This document shows positions 46,216 to 60,800 of a stretch of DNA of 64,000 bases, piece by piece. The stretch spans positions 124,001 to 188,000 of the forward strand of contig SNVD02011043.1 in the NCBI GenBank assembly GCA_013180625.2, in the 5' to 3' direction. The stretch is from Boswellia sacra. Its lineage: Eukaryota > Streptophyta > Magnoliopsida > Sapindales > Burseraceae. A model generated the notes under the pieces. The model was not told the origin of the DNA, did not search any database, and was given only the letters and a program-made list of their open reading frames with translations. Numbering within the stretch: position 1 is the first letter of the stretch; every line of letters begins with the position of its first letter. The translations under genes were made by a program, and so were the position numbers.

Positions 46216-48960
46216 AAGTATATTTGATTTATATATATAAGACAATATGGAGCGTGGACTGGCTGTCGGTTATGATTTACGATCACCTGCCAATTTAACT
46301 GGTCAATGACGGTGGCCTGCACAATTTTTATTTACATGGAAACTTCTTGGCTGCTGCCCGGTCTTGTTATTGGACCAGCGCCAGCATCATTTACTCTCAG
46401 CATATACCCTGAATGTGCGTGTTAGCGCAATAAAAAATGGTGTACTTAATATCCTTTAATCAATAAATTACTTAGTGCAATAATTTTTAATTATTAAGTA
46501 TAGTTTTCATACTATATAGTTTTTTGGATGTTAAATTTTAAGTCACTCGAGAAGCCAGGGCTTGTAGTACAGCCAAGATATATGAAAAAAAAAATTCAAA
46601 AAATTTATATAAATATATAACAAAGATTTAACAAATCTAGTTTCTTATGTGTGTGTGTGTGTGTGTGTGATTTTATGTAATATTGAATAATATCATCCTT
46701 TTATACATAAATCCTTTATAATTAATACATTATTATTCTCATACATAAGATGAAAAAATTTAATAATTAGCAGGGTCATATCAAAAGTGTTACATAAAAA
46801 ATGTAAAAGAAAGTAAAAAGGTTATCCTTATTAAATGAAAGAAAAAGAAAATCAATCCTATAACTATTTTAAGTTTTAACCCACCCAAAAAGAAAATAAT
46901 TTTGGTTTCACCTCTAAATCAAGTAATTTTTTAATTTTTTTTACATTTTCATATATTAATAATAAGTTAACATAATAAATAAGGATGATAGCTATTGAAT
47001 ATAAATAATTTAAAATACTATTTAGTTGTATATATAGTATTACTCTAAAACTTAATTATATTTAATTACTTATATTATAGTAATTAAATTTGTGATGTGA
47101 TATGTAAATTTTATGATCTGATAATATTAATAAATTTCAAATTTGGATCTGTAAAACAAGTCATATGTGAACATATTAATGCTTTGAATGATCTTTGTAA
47201 AATGTTTATATATTTTAAATTCATTTAAAATGAAAGATTTATTGTTTCATTATATTATTTATCTTAGTTAATGTTATGTATCTGCAGATAACTTTATAGA
47301 AAGACATAGATTAAGAACCAAAAAAAAAAAAGATAAAAGCACATTTTAGAAAAAAATTTTAAAAAGGGATGCTTTATAGAATATCCAAAATTGGAAAAAA
47401 AAGATTATTAATTAAAGTGAATTAAAAAAAGGACATTTGGGAAGGTTAAATATCAATTAAAAAAAGAAAAAGAAACACGTCACAGCAATCAGTTCAAAAA
47501 TTGCAATTTAGCGCAACGCTGTCACCACCAAGCAGGTGGTCGTTTTCATTTTGACTAATCATAAAAAATTATCGGCATTTTAGTGGCCAAAAATGTGCAA
47601 TAAAGAACCAACCTTACTTCAAAAGTACAACATATTTAAGCGAAAGGAACTGCCGACCGACGACAAAGCAATAACAATAATAATTAATAGTACAACCATA
47701 GAAGCATAACTTCACCCGCTATGTTCCATCACCAAATTGCCCATCTTCAATTTTTTTTTATTTTTTATTTATTTATTCATCATCATAAATTTATAATTAA
47801 GGGTCACATTATGATATTGATTGAAAAATACTAAATCAAAATGTTATGGCATTGCAATTGGCAATATTATTTAAAAGGGTCGATATTGTAACTTAATTTT
47901 TATATAAATTCATCATCATTCACGTTTAATAATCTGTCATATTTTAGGAAGAATATAATCAATTGAGTGTATATTTATTTTGGATGTTTTAATAGTTAAT
48001 TTTTTTTACATAGTATTAAACAAGTAGCTAGACGAATACCACATTGGTAAAGAGGAACTTGACGAAAATTTGTAAAGAAAAAAATAAATATTTAGCATTA
48101 TGTGGAAAATGTGTGATATAATAAAGAGTAATAATGCACCACTTCTATATGTACAAACTATAGTATAAATATCATTGCTTTATCACAAAATCCAATCAAA
48201 CTTGTCCAATTTGATGTCATTTCAATTTCGGGAAAATGTTAAAAAAATAAATGCAGAGGATTCTTTTTTTTTTTTAAGTTTTAGCAAAATGCTAATTTAT
48301 TTTAATTGCCCAACCAATTTTTTTTTTTTTAGTTTCAATATCAAAATGCCAAAATTATCCGTAACTTTTCGAATATAGAGACATATCTCGATAAATTAAT
48401 ACATCATTGAACAAGAATCTAACATTATTTGATAACTCAACAAATAAATAATTGCTAGTCTAAATAATATATAGCGATACTTACAAAACATTTAATAAAA
48501 TATTAAATTGTCTAGCTAATCTATTCAATAACTGGATAAATTAATTGACACTGTAGATATTCAGTTAGATAGTAAAAAACAATGGATTTTTTTTTTCAAA
48601 TTTAAAATTATTCATACATACATATTTTCATATTTTTAATTTTCTTATTTTTTAGGCATTATTATAAGAATATGTTATATTTATAAAGTTTGTATATATA
48701 TACAGAGTTAATGTGATATCTCTTATTCAATGTCATATGATTAATTAATATTTATTACACATAATTTATATTAATTTTTTTATTTATTTTATGTCCTACT
48801 AATTTTATATATAAATTTTGTAAATATATTGTGTTATAATGCTCAAAGATTATTGATTATTTAATTTAATATTCACCCGCAATTGTTTGTGCAGCATTAA
48901 ACGCGTTGGGCATTTCATGAATTCAAGGCAAATAGCGATTACATATTCGTGTAAAACAGA
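45911..48960. other. AT-rich intergenic region
   Basis: No gene is supported. It contains a (TA)n run (46,173-46,210), a (TG)n run (46,650-46,668), many A/T tracts, and low-complexity AT sequence up to the next promoter. Confidence 0.5.
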
Positions 48961-49009
48961 AAAAACCTAACTTTCGTGACATGAAAAACGAACCTACCAT
49001 TTGATTGGT

Positions 49010-49473
49010 CTGTCACCTTTACTTGACCCACTCACTGAACTCTCTCTTCTCTTTCTTTCTGTTTCCAAAAATAAAAGAAACAAAAACAAATCTCTAAATC
49101 CAAAATCCAAAAGGAAAAAAAAGGCGCTCTCAAAAATCGAAAACAGAGACCCAAAAAAAAAAAAAAAAAAAAAAACAAAGAGAAAGCACCTTGTTGTGAA
49201 TTCTAAGCAAAAGCAGAACAGCAAGAGTCATTGATAAACACGAACACACTCTTCTCCGCATATTCCTCGCATCCCCTTTTCCTCAATCTCAGCTTCAAAT
49301 CTCTCAGAATTTCAAAATTCTCTCCTCGTTGATTCAAAACTTTCCCGAGAAAATCTGATCGCGGAAAGAGAAAAAGAAAGCGAAGGAGATTTATTAGATT
49401 CGGATTCGGAATCGGATTCTGAACAGGCAGAGCAAAATCCGAGAAATGCTCGGATTGCTGTCGGTGTAATTAG
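49010..49473 (+). promoter_or_regulatory. 5'UTR exon of the nucleotide-sugar transporter gene
   Basis: A CT-rich leader is followed by a purine-rich stretch ending at the donor taattag|gtgaga (49,473). The matching acceptor is gggcag at 49,958, and the start codon lies 48 bases into the next exon. The transcription start is not defined. A poly-A run lies at about 49,155-49,175. Confidence 0.5.
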
Positions 49474-50005
49474 GTGAGAATTGAGTTGAGATTTGGTTTG
49501 GTTGATCTGGATTTTACGTCTTGTGATTCATTTCTTGAAGCTCAGCTTAGCTTTGATTTGGAGTGGCGAGATCTGATCTCTTTGGCGTCTGGTGATTGTG
49601 TTGTTTCAGATCCAATTTCGTGTTTGGATTTTTGTTTGTTTGAAATTGGGAAGTTTTGGTTGTTACGTGGCAAGATCTGATTGGATGCCGTGGAGAGATT
49701 GTTTAAACTAAAGATTTTTGAAGTGATGAAATTTTATGCTTTGTTTGGATGTTGAGACAATCTGGGAAAGTGTTTATTTTGATTTATGTGATATATTAAG
49801 TTGTAAATTTTAGCTTTTATTGAACTAAAACTACCATTGAGTGCATTGGTTCTCAGTTCTATTCGCTAAGTTTGTAAAATTATTAATTGCTGCGTTTATT
49901 CGTGGATTTTAAATGTTTTATTTGGTAGCTTACGTGGCTTCTGGCTTTGTTTGGGCAGATTCGATTTTGTATAGAGTGTAACAAATTCTTTTGTGGGGCA
50001 AATCA

Positions 50006-53000
50006 ATGAAAAACGGGATGATAGAATGCAGCGTCTGCCATTCCAAATTGGTTTCCCCAACTACCAGATCTGTGGCAAGGGCTTATGATCGACACAAGAG
50101 CAGGGTATCATCAAAGCAACGTGCTCTCAACCTCTTGCTGGTTGTTGGCGATTGTATCCTAGTCGGTTTACAGGTAATTGGATTATCGTTTATAATGTTA
50201 TTAATTTCATAAAGTGGAAGACTGCATCGTAGCTTAGTAAAACAGTGATAGGGGTATTTAGTTTTCCCTTAAGATTTGAATGTAATTCGTGCATCGTGGC
50301 ATCTTTGATTCATATTTATTTAACGTAGCCATATAACTAGCCATGCTGTAATTTCTAGGGACTCCATTCTCTTTCCTGATTATTAACTCGTTGAATTTTT
50401 CCTTTCATTTGGCAGCCAATTTTGGTATATATGTCCAAGGTGGATGGCAAGTTCAAGTTTAGTCCTATTAGTGTGAACTTTTTGACAGAGGTTGCAAAAG
50501 TTATATTTGCAATTGTTATGCTTTTGATCCAGGTACAGTTGTCTTTTTCCATGCTCTTTTACTCAAAAAATAGATTCCTGTTTTTTTGTTGTCAATTTTC
50601 TCGTGATAATCTTTTGAATTGAGCTTTACTAATGGAATCAAGGTTCTTCGTTAAGAGGATGATTTACTCCCAAAAGTTGGGCTTATTAGTGGTAGAAAGC
50701 TTTTAGTTTCAACAATGAGGTCATGGGTTCAAATCCCTTCAACCACCTACATGGGATAGATGATATATAAGCAAGTATACTGGCTACCAAGGTTGTAGGA
50801 TTTTGAAGTTGTGGCAGTTTAGAACTCGATGAACACTATTAGAGCTATTCAAGGGCAAGTGGGGGGGTGATTCCCCTCATTGGATGCTTAAAGTTTCTGT
50901 AAATTCTTTAGATATCTTTTTGGTATCCATTAACTTTATTTAATTGTTATCTGCTAGTGATTATGCTTTGTTTTGTTTATTAGATCTGGATGAAGTTACA
51001 TGGAAATTTGTTAAAATTTCTGTGTGTGTGCATGAGGAAGAGTGTAGAGAAGTGGGTAGGTGTTAGGTAGAAATGAGATGGTTGGTCTTTGATGGCTAGC
51101 TCATTGTATTAAGTCTGTACTGGGTTTCTTGGTGGAAATTTCCATGCCTTTTTCGTTTATGTTTTTTAGTTGTGTATGGGCCTTTGATTGATCCACTTAA
51201 GGTTTTTTGTTAAACCTGTCAGGCTAGGCGGCAGAAAGTTGGAGAGAAGCCCCTCCTCTCTTTATCCACATTCATGCAGGTATGATTTTCTCATTGATAT
51301 TAAAAATTTTGGCACTGTTGAGAGTGATATTTTTATTTCTAGATTTAGAATGCTTAGAATATTCTCACTCTTATGGTCTCTAATTCTTGCAATCTCTCAT
51401 TACTTTCATGCAGGCAGCTCGGAACAATGTTCTTCTTGCAGTTCCAGCATTTCTATATGCTATTAATAACTATCTAAAATTCATTATGCAGGTATAAACC
51501 CTTTAGTAGGTTATCTTACATCATTTATTGCTTTTGAATAGCCCATGTAATTCTATCCATGCTGTTATGACTTTCTGCAAATCGATTTCACTTGCAAGAA
51601 TTTTTTAATTAATTAATTGATTTTTGTCAATATGTTGCTTGGGAAAAATGGTGTGGGAAAGTTCCTAGTTGCTTAGGCTGTTAAAAAAAGCAGGAGATTC
51701 TTCCACAATTTTGTATTTTTCAGAAATTTGAGTTTTGGAATGGAGAGAGGGACCGTACCTTCAATTTGTATTATTTTCTTTCTATGTTCTTTGTCTTTGC
51801 AATCATACTTGAGAAAAATATTCTATTGAATGGAATTTAACGAATAAGAAAAGGATCAACTATTTGACCTTTGTGATGATGGGTTTCTGCTTTCACTCCC
51901 AGTTTGAAACTCCTAAGAAAGGTTAAGGATTTATAAGAAAATTTGTCTGTAAAAAACTCAAATTGACAGATCAAGATTGTATTCAAGTTTGAAGATATGT
52001 GCCATGCCTTCATTAGATATGTATTGCTTACAAATGTGCAGCTAATGATTTTGAGTTTTTATTGCAAAACATTTTATGCTTGGCATCTTTTGTGCATAGC
52101 AACTGCTTAGTCACCCAGGCTAGGCTTTGAGCTAGCAACTGTTAGTGTTATTCCAGAGCATATATTATATATGGGTCAAATTTAATCTATAACTTTTGCT
52201 TCTTTTGCAGCTATATTTCAATCCTGCAACTGTAAAAATGTTGAGCAATCTGAAGGTATTTTGTCATTCACAGTGTACTTTTATTGGCATCTTGGTCATA
52301 TTACCTCCTGACATTAATTGATCTTCTGAGCTTCTGGAGTTCTTCTTTCTCTTATAGTACCGCTTAATGTCTTTAATTATGTTTACTGAAATACAGAACT
52401 GGCAGATTTCTTAATTATCAGTTTATTTACCATCATTCATTTGATTATAATTTTGTTTGTTTGGATTTGGTAGTTGTAATTCATACATAAAATATTATTT
52501 GCTATAAGTTGTAATTTTGGTGGTCTTTGGCTGTGGACGTGCATTTAGTTTTTGGATGTGCAACGTTGTGTTGACATTCAGAAAATACCGTATTTTAGCA
52601 GACAAGTTGTTCATGTTGTTATTTCAATTCTTAATTTTGTTGCTCTGTTTGTAGAAATTTTCAGTTCTTAGAAGATAAAAGGAGAAACTTAGTGAACCAA
52701 CCTGTCTTTTCGTATTAATAAAGAAAGATCTATGCAGCTCTAATTGGCCTTAAGACCGTAGCATGTTGTCTTCAGTTTCCCTGCTCTTCCTACTGCTAAG
52801 TTGGTCTTATTTATGAAATTTAAACACCTCTTTCTCTTTCTCTCTCTCTCTCTAGCTCTGGATTTCGCAAAATTTAAGAGGATAAAATCCTGGTTGCAAT
52901 TCTTGAATCGCAGATTTTATGGATATGTACAGAAACTTGGGTGATGGTGCCTTTGGACTTGATTGATCCGTATATCTGGTCAATTATGGAAATGCTAGTT

Positions 53001-56000
53001 ATGCTTTTCCTAAATAAATAGGGTTTATTTTGTTGCAAAGCTGTTGGTTTCTAGTGTTGTTCATTCTTTTAGCTGACTGAACATGCAGGTGTTGGTAATT
53101 GCAGTTTTGTTAAAGTTTATAATGAGACGCCGATTTTCCATAATTCAGGTTTGTTTACGTGTTCCTATTGGACTTATTCTTAACATGTTTGAATTTTTTT
53201 AAACATTGATCAGAGAGTGCTTTGTAACTAACGTTTTGGGTTTGCTATTGTCCATGGAAATTTCATTGCTTCTTTCATTTGTGTAATTGCAAAAAAACTA
53301 ATTAGTGGTTTTGCTACAGTGGGAAGCTCTTGCCCTGTTGCTCATAGGGATTAGTGTAAATCAGCTGCGTTCTTTGCCTGAGGGGACAACTGCTTTGGGC
53401 CTTCCAGTTGCAACCGGTGCATACGTCTATACTTTAATCTTTGTAAGTGACTCGTTAATTTTTATTTGTTATGGTGCTCGCCTCTTATTTATCCTGCGCT
53501 AGTTAAGAGCTGGCTAAGCAAGTAGTTTAGTTGAATTGTTTCTGTGACATAGGATTTAAGATGTGTTCTTCAAGTTGGAGGCTTACTTGGGAATTCATTT
53601 TTCAGGTTACTGTTCCATCTTTGGCCTCTGTGTACAATGAATATGCTCTGAAGAGCCAATATGACACAAGCATCTACCTTCAGGTGATGTACTGTGATTA
53701 AGTGCAATTTTAGAATTGTTGTCCGTCTTCCATTTTATTTTAGGTGTGTAATGGTTGCATCAGCTTCTGTATTTCAAGTGCCTACAAGTCCAAGGATTAA
53801 TTAAATCAAGGATCTCTATCACTGATCCAAACGTGAATTGTTTTGAATTTTCCACATAACCAAAGTTTTCAAGTTTATGGTTAGCTTTTTTTCCTATGGA
53901 TCCAGAGTATTCCTCTCATGTTCCAGGAAATTTATTTGATTAAACAATAGGATCGTGGATAGAGAACTATACTCCTGACTAATTCTAGAAATGTTTGGGT
54001 TCAATGATTGGACTTTGCACATCAAAAATATTTGAAATAAAAGAGCTTTTCTCGGAAGAACTACCCGAGTTAGTTAGTGTACTTGGATGAATGTTGTGCA
54101 CTGGGTTGTAACTTTATTTTTGAACATGAGATAACACTTAGCTCTGTTACCGCTGTTAGTTTTAGAAAGTTGATGCGCTCTTTGGTTCAGTTATTGCGTC
54201 AAGGACGTTTTATCCTGTGGTGGTATTTGGCTCATTGGAGCTGCTTCCAGTATTTTTGTTGTGGGTCATCTGGTGGCCACTGCATAGCTGATGTAAAATT
54301 TGTCCACATGTTAGGATTGCTCTGCCATAAATTTAAATAGCAGCATTATAAGTATTATTTTATAAATTTTTGGGTCCATTTGCTTTTCATCTGCACATCA
54401 TTATGTTTTAATATTAGATTATGAAAAGAAAAATAGAGTATAGTTTCAGTGAGTGATCCTCTCGATTCTTTGGTTTGCAGAACTTATTCTTATACGGGTA
54501 TGGTGCGATATTCAACTTTCTAGGAATATTGGTAACTGTCATTATTAAAGGTATGGACCTGAATCTTTTTTATTTAATATTGTAAGTTAAGTGAATATGG
54601 AGAGAAGACCTGGAGATTTTTTTCATTTTTATTAATTAATTAATTAATTAATTATTATTATTATTTTTTATGGAATCTTTGTCGAAACTAAAGCTAATAT
54701 TTATTCAAGCAATTTTATATATATGGAAACAGGTTTCCTATTCATTCTGTCTCATTTGCTTTCCAAAGTTGGGTTGTAGTTAGTGAAAAATGTAACTTTG
54801 GAAGCTAGGATTATAATGTAACTGTCTCGTTGGCTTGATGGAGTTGGGATTGTATTACAGAATAGTAATGAAGCTTCATCTATATATCTAACATATCTGT
54901 CTGTCTAAAAAGTTGACATGAATATGTGCTGCGGGAGATTGTTCTAGTCTTGGTATCCTGCTGATATTAGATGCTTTAATGTACTTATGTTTACTTCTCC
55001 TTCTGCAAGGCAGTTGTAATGAGAAAGATTACAGAAATTCAAACTGGCTTTGTTTTATGAACAGTAAAATGTTCTGTATAATTCACTCGGGTGATGGCTT
55101 CTCGTTTGTCACAATGTAAAAACACAGTGATACATGACGAACTCTTAGCAATAGTTTTGTTGTGTTTGTTTTATGTGATGTTTTTATTGAACTTTGATTA
55201 TGTTCTTGGTTTTTTTAAATGTTTCAGGCCCTGAGAGTTTTGATATTCTCCAAGGACATTCAAAAGCTACAATGCTTCTAATAGTTAACAATGCAGCGCA
55301 AGGAATTTTGTCCTCTTTTTTCTTCAAATATGCAGGTTACGTAAATTAACAGTTATATATGTTTGTGTTTCCATTCAAGGCTTTGGTTCAAGTAAATTCA
55401 AGTAAAATATAAATCTATTCTGTGCATCGAGCACAATAGAATTAGGATTCCTAGAAGCAATTTAACGTTGTAATTCTACTTTATAAAATACCTGTAACTC
55501 TTCTAAAACAAGCAATAATGTCGCTCTTTTACATGCAAATTAATTTACTGTCCTTTGATTCATTCAGATACAATCTTGAAGAAGTACTCTTCGACAGTTG
55601 CCACAATCTTTACAGGCATAGCGTCTGCTGCATTGTTTGGTCATAAATTGACTATGAACTTTATGTTAGGAATTTCTATTGTGTTTATCTCAATGCACCA
55701 GGTAATTTACTAGTGAATTTCTTTGATGGATAATATAGTATTAAAAAATTGTGTTTGTTGCCAACGTTATTCTTTCATTCTTTTGTTTAATTACCTTGTC
55801 CCCATTTCTCTCTAGTTCTTTTCACCACTTTCAAAAGTCAAGGAAGAACCACAGAATGGGATGCTGGAATTGACAGATGCTCAGGATAACCACAGGTATT
55901 TTTCCTTATTTTCTATTTTGTTATTAGTTATCTAAAAAAAACTATGCACACCTATGCAAGGGAAGTTATTAGCTGGATTTTAAACAGAATATGTCAAAAG

Positions 56001-56613
56001 GCTTGCTGATTTCATAATAGTAATACTAAACTTCCCAATATCTCAACTTTTCAATCACATCCCACATGGCATGTCATGTCATTTGCCACATCATCATTTT
56101 TAATTCGTTTTAAAATTTTATTTTTTACACTATCATGAAATGAATGCAAACAATATAATATAAACTAAGCATTAGTTAGAATTTAATTTGAAATATGAAT
56201 GGTGATGCGGCAAATAACATGCCATGTTACTTGAGATATTACATAGGATATAAACTGACGTAGTTATTGTTTTTTCATTTATTTATTTTTTCGGATCTTC
56301 CTTTCTTCTTTTTGCGTTTCTTTTTTCTAAGATATTGCGGGGGAATTCTTGAAAAATATAGGGGAATCATGAATATTTTAACTCCATTGTGTTTACAAAT
56401 TTATTACTTTCTTTTCAGGTCCAAAGATTCCTTTTTAAACATGACAGCTGGAGCTAATGAAGAGGTGTGAATTTCAGTTACTCATTTTGCATTTTTCTGA
56501 TAATTTTCTCTCTGTTTTACAGACTCACAGAATTTCTCTTTTTTTATTTATTCTATTTCCAGGCTACTCATCGTGTAGGATCTGATGAGAGACAGCCGCT
56601 TCTTCCGAAATGA
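50006..56613 (+). CDS. nucleotide-sugar transporter, CMP-sialic acid transporter-like
   Basis: The exons join cleanly into 404 codons: 50006-50173, 50416-50532, 51223-51279, 51414-51491, 52211-52255, 53089-53148, 53320-53442, 53606-53683, 54481-54550, 55228-55335, 55568-55701, 55816-55895, 56419-56464 and 56563-56613. All introns are GT-AG and the phases fit. The protein has about ten hydrophobic spans. It carries the family core: [14 protein letters not shown], then [36 protein letters not shown], and [21 protein letters not shown] polar tail ends RQPLLPK. The family sits in the Golgi/ER membrane and exchanges nucleotide sugars for the matching nucleotide. I place it with the plant CMP-sialic-acid-transporter-like group that includes Arabidopsis UTR6. 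Plants are not known to make sialic acid, so the true substrate may be another CMP- or UDP-sugar. An upstream UTR exon ends at 49,473. Confidence 0.92.
50675..50870 (+). mobile_element. SINE-like insertion in transporter intron
   Basis: It has a box-A-like tagtggtagaaagc and a box-B-like gggttcaaatccc (about 50,734). These precede a body containing ctaccaaggttgtagg and agtttagaactcgatgaac. A related body occurs in an intron of the next gene (about 60,945-61,110). tRNA-derived internal promoter boxes plus two dispersed copies point to a SINE. No TSD was fixed. Confidence 0.5.
56035..56250. mobile_element. MITE in transporter intron
   Basis: The left part (tatctcaa, catggcatgtcatgtcatttg, about 56,038-56,100) mirrors the right part (caaataacatgccatg, ttgagatatta, about 56,212-56,245) as an imperfect inverted repeat of about 50 bases. 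It lies wholly inside the intron between 55,896 and 56,418. The TSD was not resolved. Confidence 0.55.
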
Positions 56614-57150
56614 TAATATACTTGAGAGTATGTTTTAACTTTATTATTAAGTTTATTGTATTTTCCTATTGCATTTCATCTCCATACATCCTATTAAGAA
56701 ATTTTTAGATAAGGTTTTTTCTGTTTCACCCACGATTGGCAGTGTCTTGGCAGTGTCGATATAAATACTCATGGCATTGCTCAAAATTTCATTGCAGGAA
56801 TTTTTGTTTGAAGGAATTCTTTTGGCAGGACACATTGGATGATACAGGAGATTATAAGTTGGTTGTGAGAATCACTCAGTGGAATAATCCTTAGAAATAT
56901 ATAAAAATTCTTTTATGCTTTTGTCAAGAACCATTTCTTACTTCTGGGGGATTGATCGATGGTGGCGAAGAGAAGAGCGATGAGGGACACTATCCTGCCG
57001 GAGTTTTAGATAGAGAATAGCAGAGAACTCTTCAGAGTTCTCCCAATTTCTTCCTGCCCTGACGACATACAAAATATGGCTCTGCCACTGTTATTTGTAT
57101 TCTTTTATCTTAGACCAGGAATAGAATTATACATATATATTTTTTCTAAT
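56614..57150 (+). other. 3'UTR and downstream flank of the transporter gene
   Basis: Sequence after the stop stays moderately GC-rich up to about 57,120. A possible UTR intron starts at ttgagag|tatg, but its donor is weak. No poly-A signal is certain. Confidence 0.35.
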
Positions 57151-57898
57151 ATTTCATTTTTTAAAATATATTATTGTTTCTTGCAAAATATAGTTTTGTT
57201 TCTGAGATTATGAAAATACAGTCTAAAAAATGCAAATATTTCTTTGTTTTTGTTACCCAACCAATATTTTTGATGTGCTCTATTATTAAGTGTAAAATTA
57301 CAGTCTGAATGCTTCTAAATGGGTTCCATTTTACAATAAAAAAGCAAAATTGTCTGATTTATTCATCTTTTGATCAATAAAATGCTTATTTTTCCTTGTA
57401 ATTTTTAGTTTTAAGTATACTCAGAATACCTATTATAGCATTTCTCATATAAATTATTGTGAGAGATGTTAACTTCTATACACATTATTATTTTAAATTT
57501 GTGAGTCTGCCGCCTTAAAATTTCATTTAAATCTAATGCTCTTAAACAAAATCATTATTATTGTAATAAATATTTCGCACAAGTGTTACACTAAGCTACC
57601 CTACTACCTTGACCTTGGCCAGCTGAACGGTTAACCAAAAAAAAAAAAAAAAAAAATTTTGGGTTAGGGGTTTACTAAAAGCCTCCTAATCTGGGGGCTA
57701 TATAGAATTTTCCCTATACCGGATTGACTGGTGGGTCCCTAACAAAAAGACTGACAGAGTCAAGAGTCCCCACCAACAAGTAACGAACAACGACCCTTTG
57801 CTTTGCCTCCTCCGTCCTCCTCTATCCTGCTCTTCATTTCTCTTTTTCTTCTCTTCTGGGTATGTAAGCACCTAACAATTAACTAACACTTCCACTAA
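57151..57898. other. intergenic region and promoter of the next gene
   Basis: AT-rich sequence with a poly-A run at about 57,637-57,655. A CT-rich leader (about 57,800-57,860) precedes the next start codon. No TATA box could be assigned with confidence. Confidence 0.4.
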
Positions 57899-60800
57899 AT
57901 GAACTCTCTAATCACCTTCTCATACTCCTCTCTAACCCCACCCCACGTCTCCTTCCCAACACGACGCCGTTCCCGCCGCCCCAGACGAACCCCTCTTCGT
58001 CACAACCCTTACACCCCCACTAACGATACTAACAATCCCAATCCCCTCTCCCGACCCTCCACCTTAGACCACGAAAATATCAATTTAGTCCTCGACTTTA
58101 ACCAAATTTCAATCCTATCGTCCTCCAAGTCTAGGCTTCATCAATTCCTCTACTCTGCCGAAGAGGCTTATTACGATTTAAAAAACGTCGTCTCCCTCGA
58201 CAACAATGGCCGCCTCGTCGTCTCCTGCCGCAGGTCGACGCTCCAGTTCGTCGGAACCGTGTTGGCTTCCGGTTTCGTTCTGGTCTTTGTTTTTAGGGTT
58301 TTAGCTAAGTTAGGGTTAGGGTTTAGGGCTCGGTTCGGGGCGGTGAAACGCAGCGTTGTGGTGAGGAGGGATAGGAGTCTGGGAGGGAGAGAGGTGGTGG
58401 TTGGGACAAGAGAGGATGAGTGGAGGAGGAACTTTAACAGGCCTTTAGAGAACCCGTTGTCTCCGGGTCGGGAAACCGGGTCAGGGTATTCGGGTAGATT
58501 CAGGAGCGGGTACCGGGTTCGGGCTGAGGATAAGTTGCCGAAATGGTGGCCGGTCGCTGTAACGGCTGAACAGACATTGGTGGTGGATAAGGAGGAGTAT
58601 CAGAGAGAGGCAAACAGATTGATTCGAGGTTAGTTCAATTTGTAAAAATTTTGGTTAAATATTTAAGTTAATTAAATGTCCACGATGAATTTTATTTATC
58701 AAATATGGTAATTTATTAATTAAAAATTATTTAATGTACTAATGCTCATGCTTTTCTTCTTCATGTGGAACTTATCAACTTGATTTCCAGCAATCATCGA
58801 CAAGAGAACGAGCGGACAAGACATTGTGGCGGATGAGATAATCCAAGTCAGTGCTTTAGTGATCTTTTTTGTATTTTTTTATTTATTTATATATATATTT
58901 TTAAATGTTATGTGATTCCATGTTGTTAGCAACAAGTTATTAAGAGTTATCCAATATTTGCTTTTGCTTTGCAATCCTCTTGAGTTAAAGATGTTTCTTT
59001 AACTATCAAGGTTTGAGAGTTTGAAAGTAGTAACCTGGTGGCTGGTGTCATTCTGATAGTAACTTGGTTCTGCTGTTCAGCTTTCAAACTTAATATATGT
59101 GCAGAACATTATTGATAATCATGTATTATACTGGTTACTGCTTCAATCAATGTGTCTGTGTCTCTTGTTTAGATCCTATTTCTTTCCTTCTCTTTGTCTC
59201 GGATTTATTTACTGATGGTCGTTTTTATTTGTAGATATTTTATTTTATAATTTGTTTATAATTTTCATTTTTGAAGCTAAAATTTATCTTCATTTCTTTC
59301 TTATAATTATCTTGAATCATTTATAGAACTCGAATTTTCATTTAAATTTTTGTATAGAACTTAAACCAATTCTAATATCTGCCTCTTTTTATTTAATAAT
59401 TGTAATATGCGGTAAAAAGTTTTCCATTGCGTCAGCTGATCCTTCAATGTGCACTGGAATTCTTTTGCCTGTATGGATGAGCAGTTACGTCGACTATGCA
59501 GGACATCTGGAGTACGGGTCTCCATTGACACGATAAATACACGAGATTCCTTATATCGGACATCTGTTGATTTTGTTTTAAATGTTTGCAGCCGGTTAGT
59601 AAAGTTAGTTAAGTTATGGATTTATCTTGTGCTGGTTCTCTCTTGTAGTTCTAACTTGTTTTGGAATATGCAGGGAACTTAGTCAATCAGCCGCTGTTCA
59701 GATTGGTGGTGAAGATGCTCGGCAGTTTGTTGCTGGGCTTGCTGATAACATTGGGCTTGAAAATATTCGTGCTGCAAGAATGGTATCTGGAGCTGTTGCT
59801 GCACGGACACGTTCATGTTTTTTGCAAGCGTGGGTAAGTAATAAGTAGTACCTCTTGTTTTTAGATGTGCTAGCTTCTTGTGTGTGTATAGATTTTCTCT
59901 TCATTGGGGTTTTAAACTTCGTTAGTGTGTAGAAAACACATTATGCAACCGGCCCCTAAAAAAGTTTTTTAAGTCCTTATGTTTTCCGAACAATTTATGT
60001 GGCATCATCCAACTTTAGGAATCGACAGAAAAAGCTAATAAATTACAAGACACCAATCAGGTCATTATTGATGCTTATGTGTTATTTCTTGGAATCTTTC
60101 TCTGTTCAAGATAGTGGTAACTGATTTATACTTTCCTGTCTGGTCATGAAATAACTGAAATATTACACATATATCTATAATTTTTTTCTCTTTTAATTTT
60201 TAAAGACGTATAAAGAATAACATCTTAGAAGATTTGTCCTTACCATTTATGTTCTTTGGAGTCCGATATTTGAATCTAGAACGAATTACAACAATATTTA
60301 TAATTCAGGATTCTCATTTGTTGAGACACCTTTTCTCCTGAAAATTACATAATTACACTTACACTACTATTTATCTCCTGTCATAGTTATTACAGCTTGC
60401 TAAACTGTCTATAAGTTAATTAATTTTTTTTCTTTTTTAATCCTTGTGGAAATTAGTTCTGATAACTGTAGTCAATTTGCAGGCTTTGGAGATGCAAGGA
60501 AACCACTTTGAGGCAGTGTCAGAGCTGGGGAAGATATGTCGTATTCTTTGTGTATTTCCTCCAAAAGAGTCCTCTGTATGTGCTTTATTTTCTTTCAGTA
60601 AAAAATTTAAGTTCCTCTTTATAATTTGTCCAGATATATAGGAAAGAGAGATCTAGTTATGTATATTTCTTATAAAGAGATCTAATGATTTACAAAGAGA
60701 TGCGTATGGATAAAAGAGAGAGAACCTGAAATTTACCTATGTATCTGGGTAGAAAACCTTAAAAGGTCTATCTATCAGGCTTGGTGTCTAGTTAGAGAAA

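Noticed and set aside
50720..50750. A tRNA gene
   Set aside because: Box A and box B words are present, but no cloverleaf or acceptor stem can be formed. A SINE fits better.
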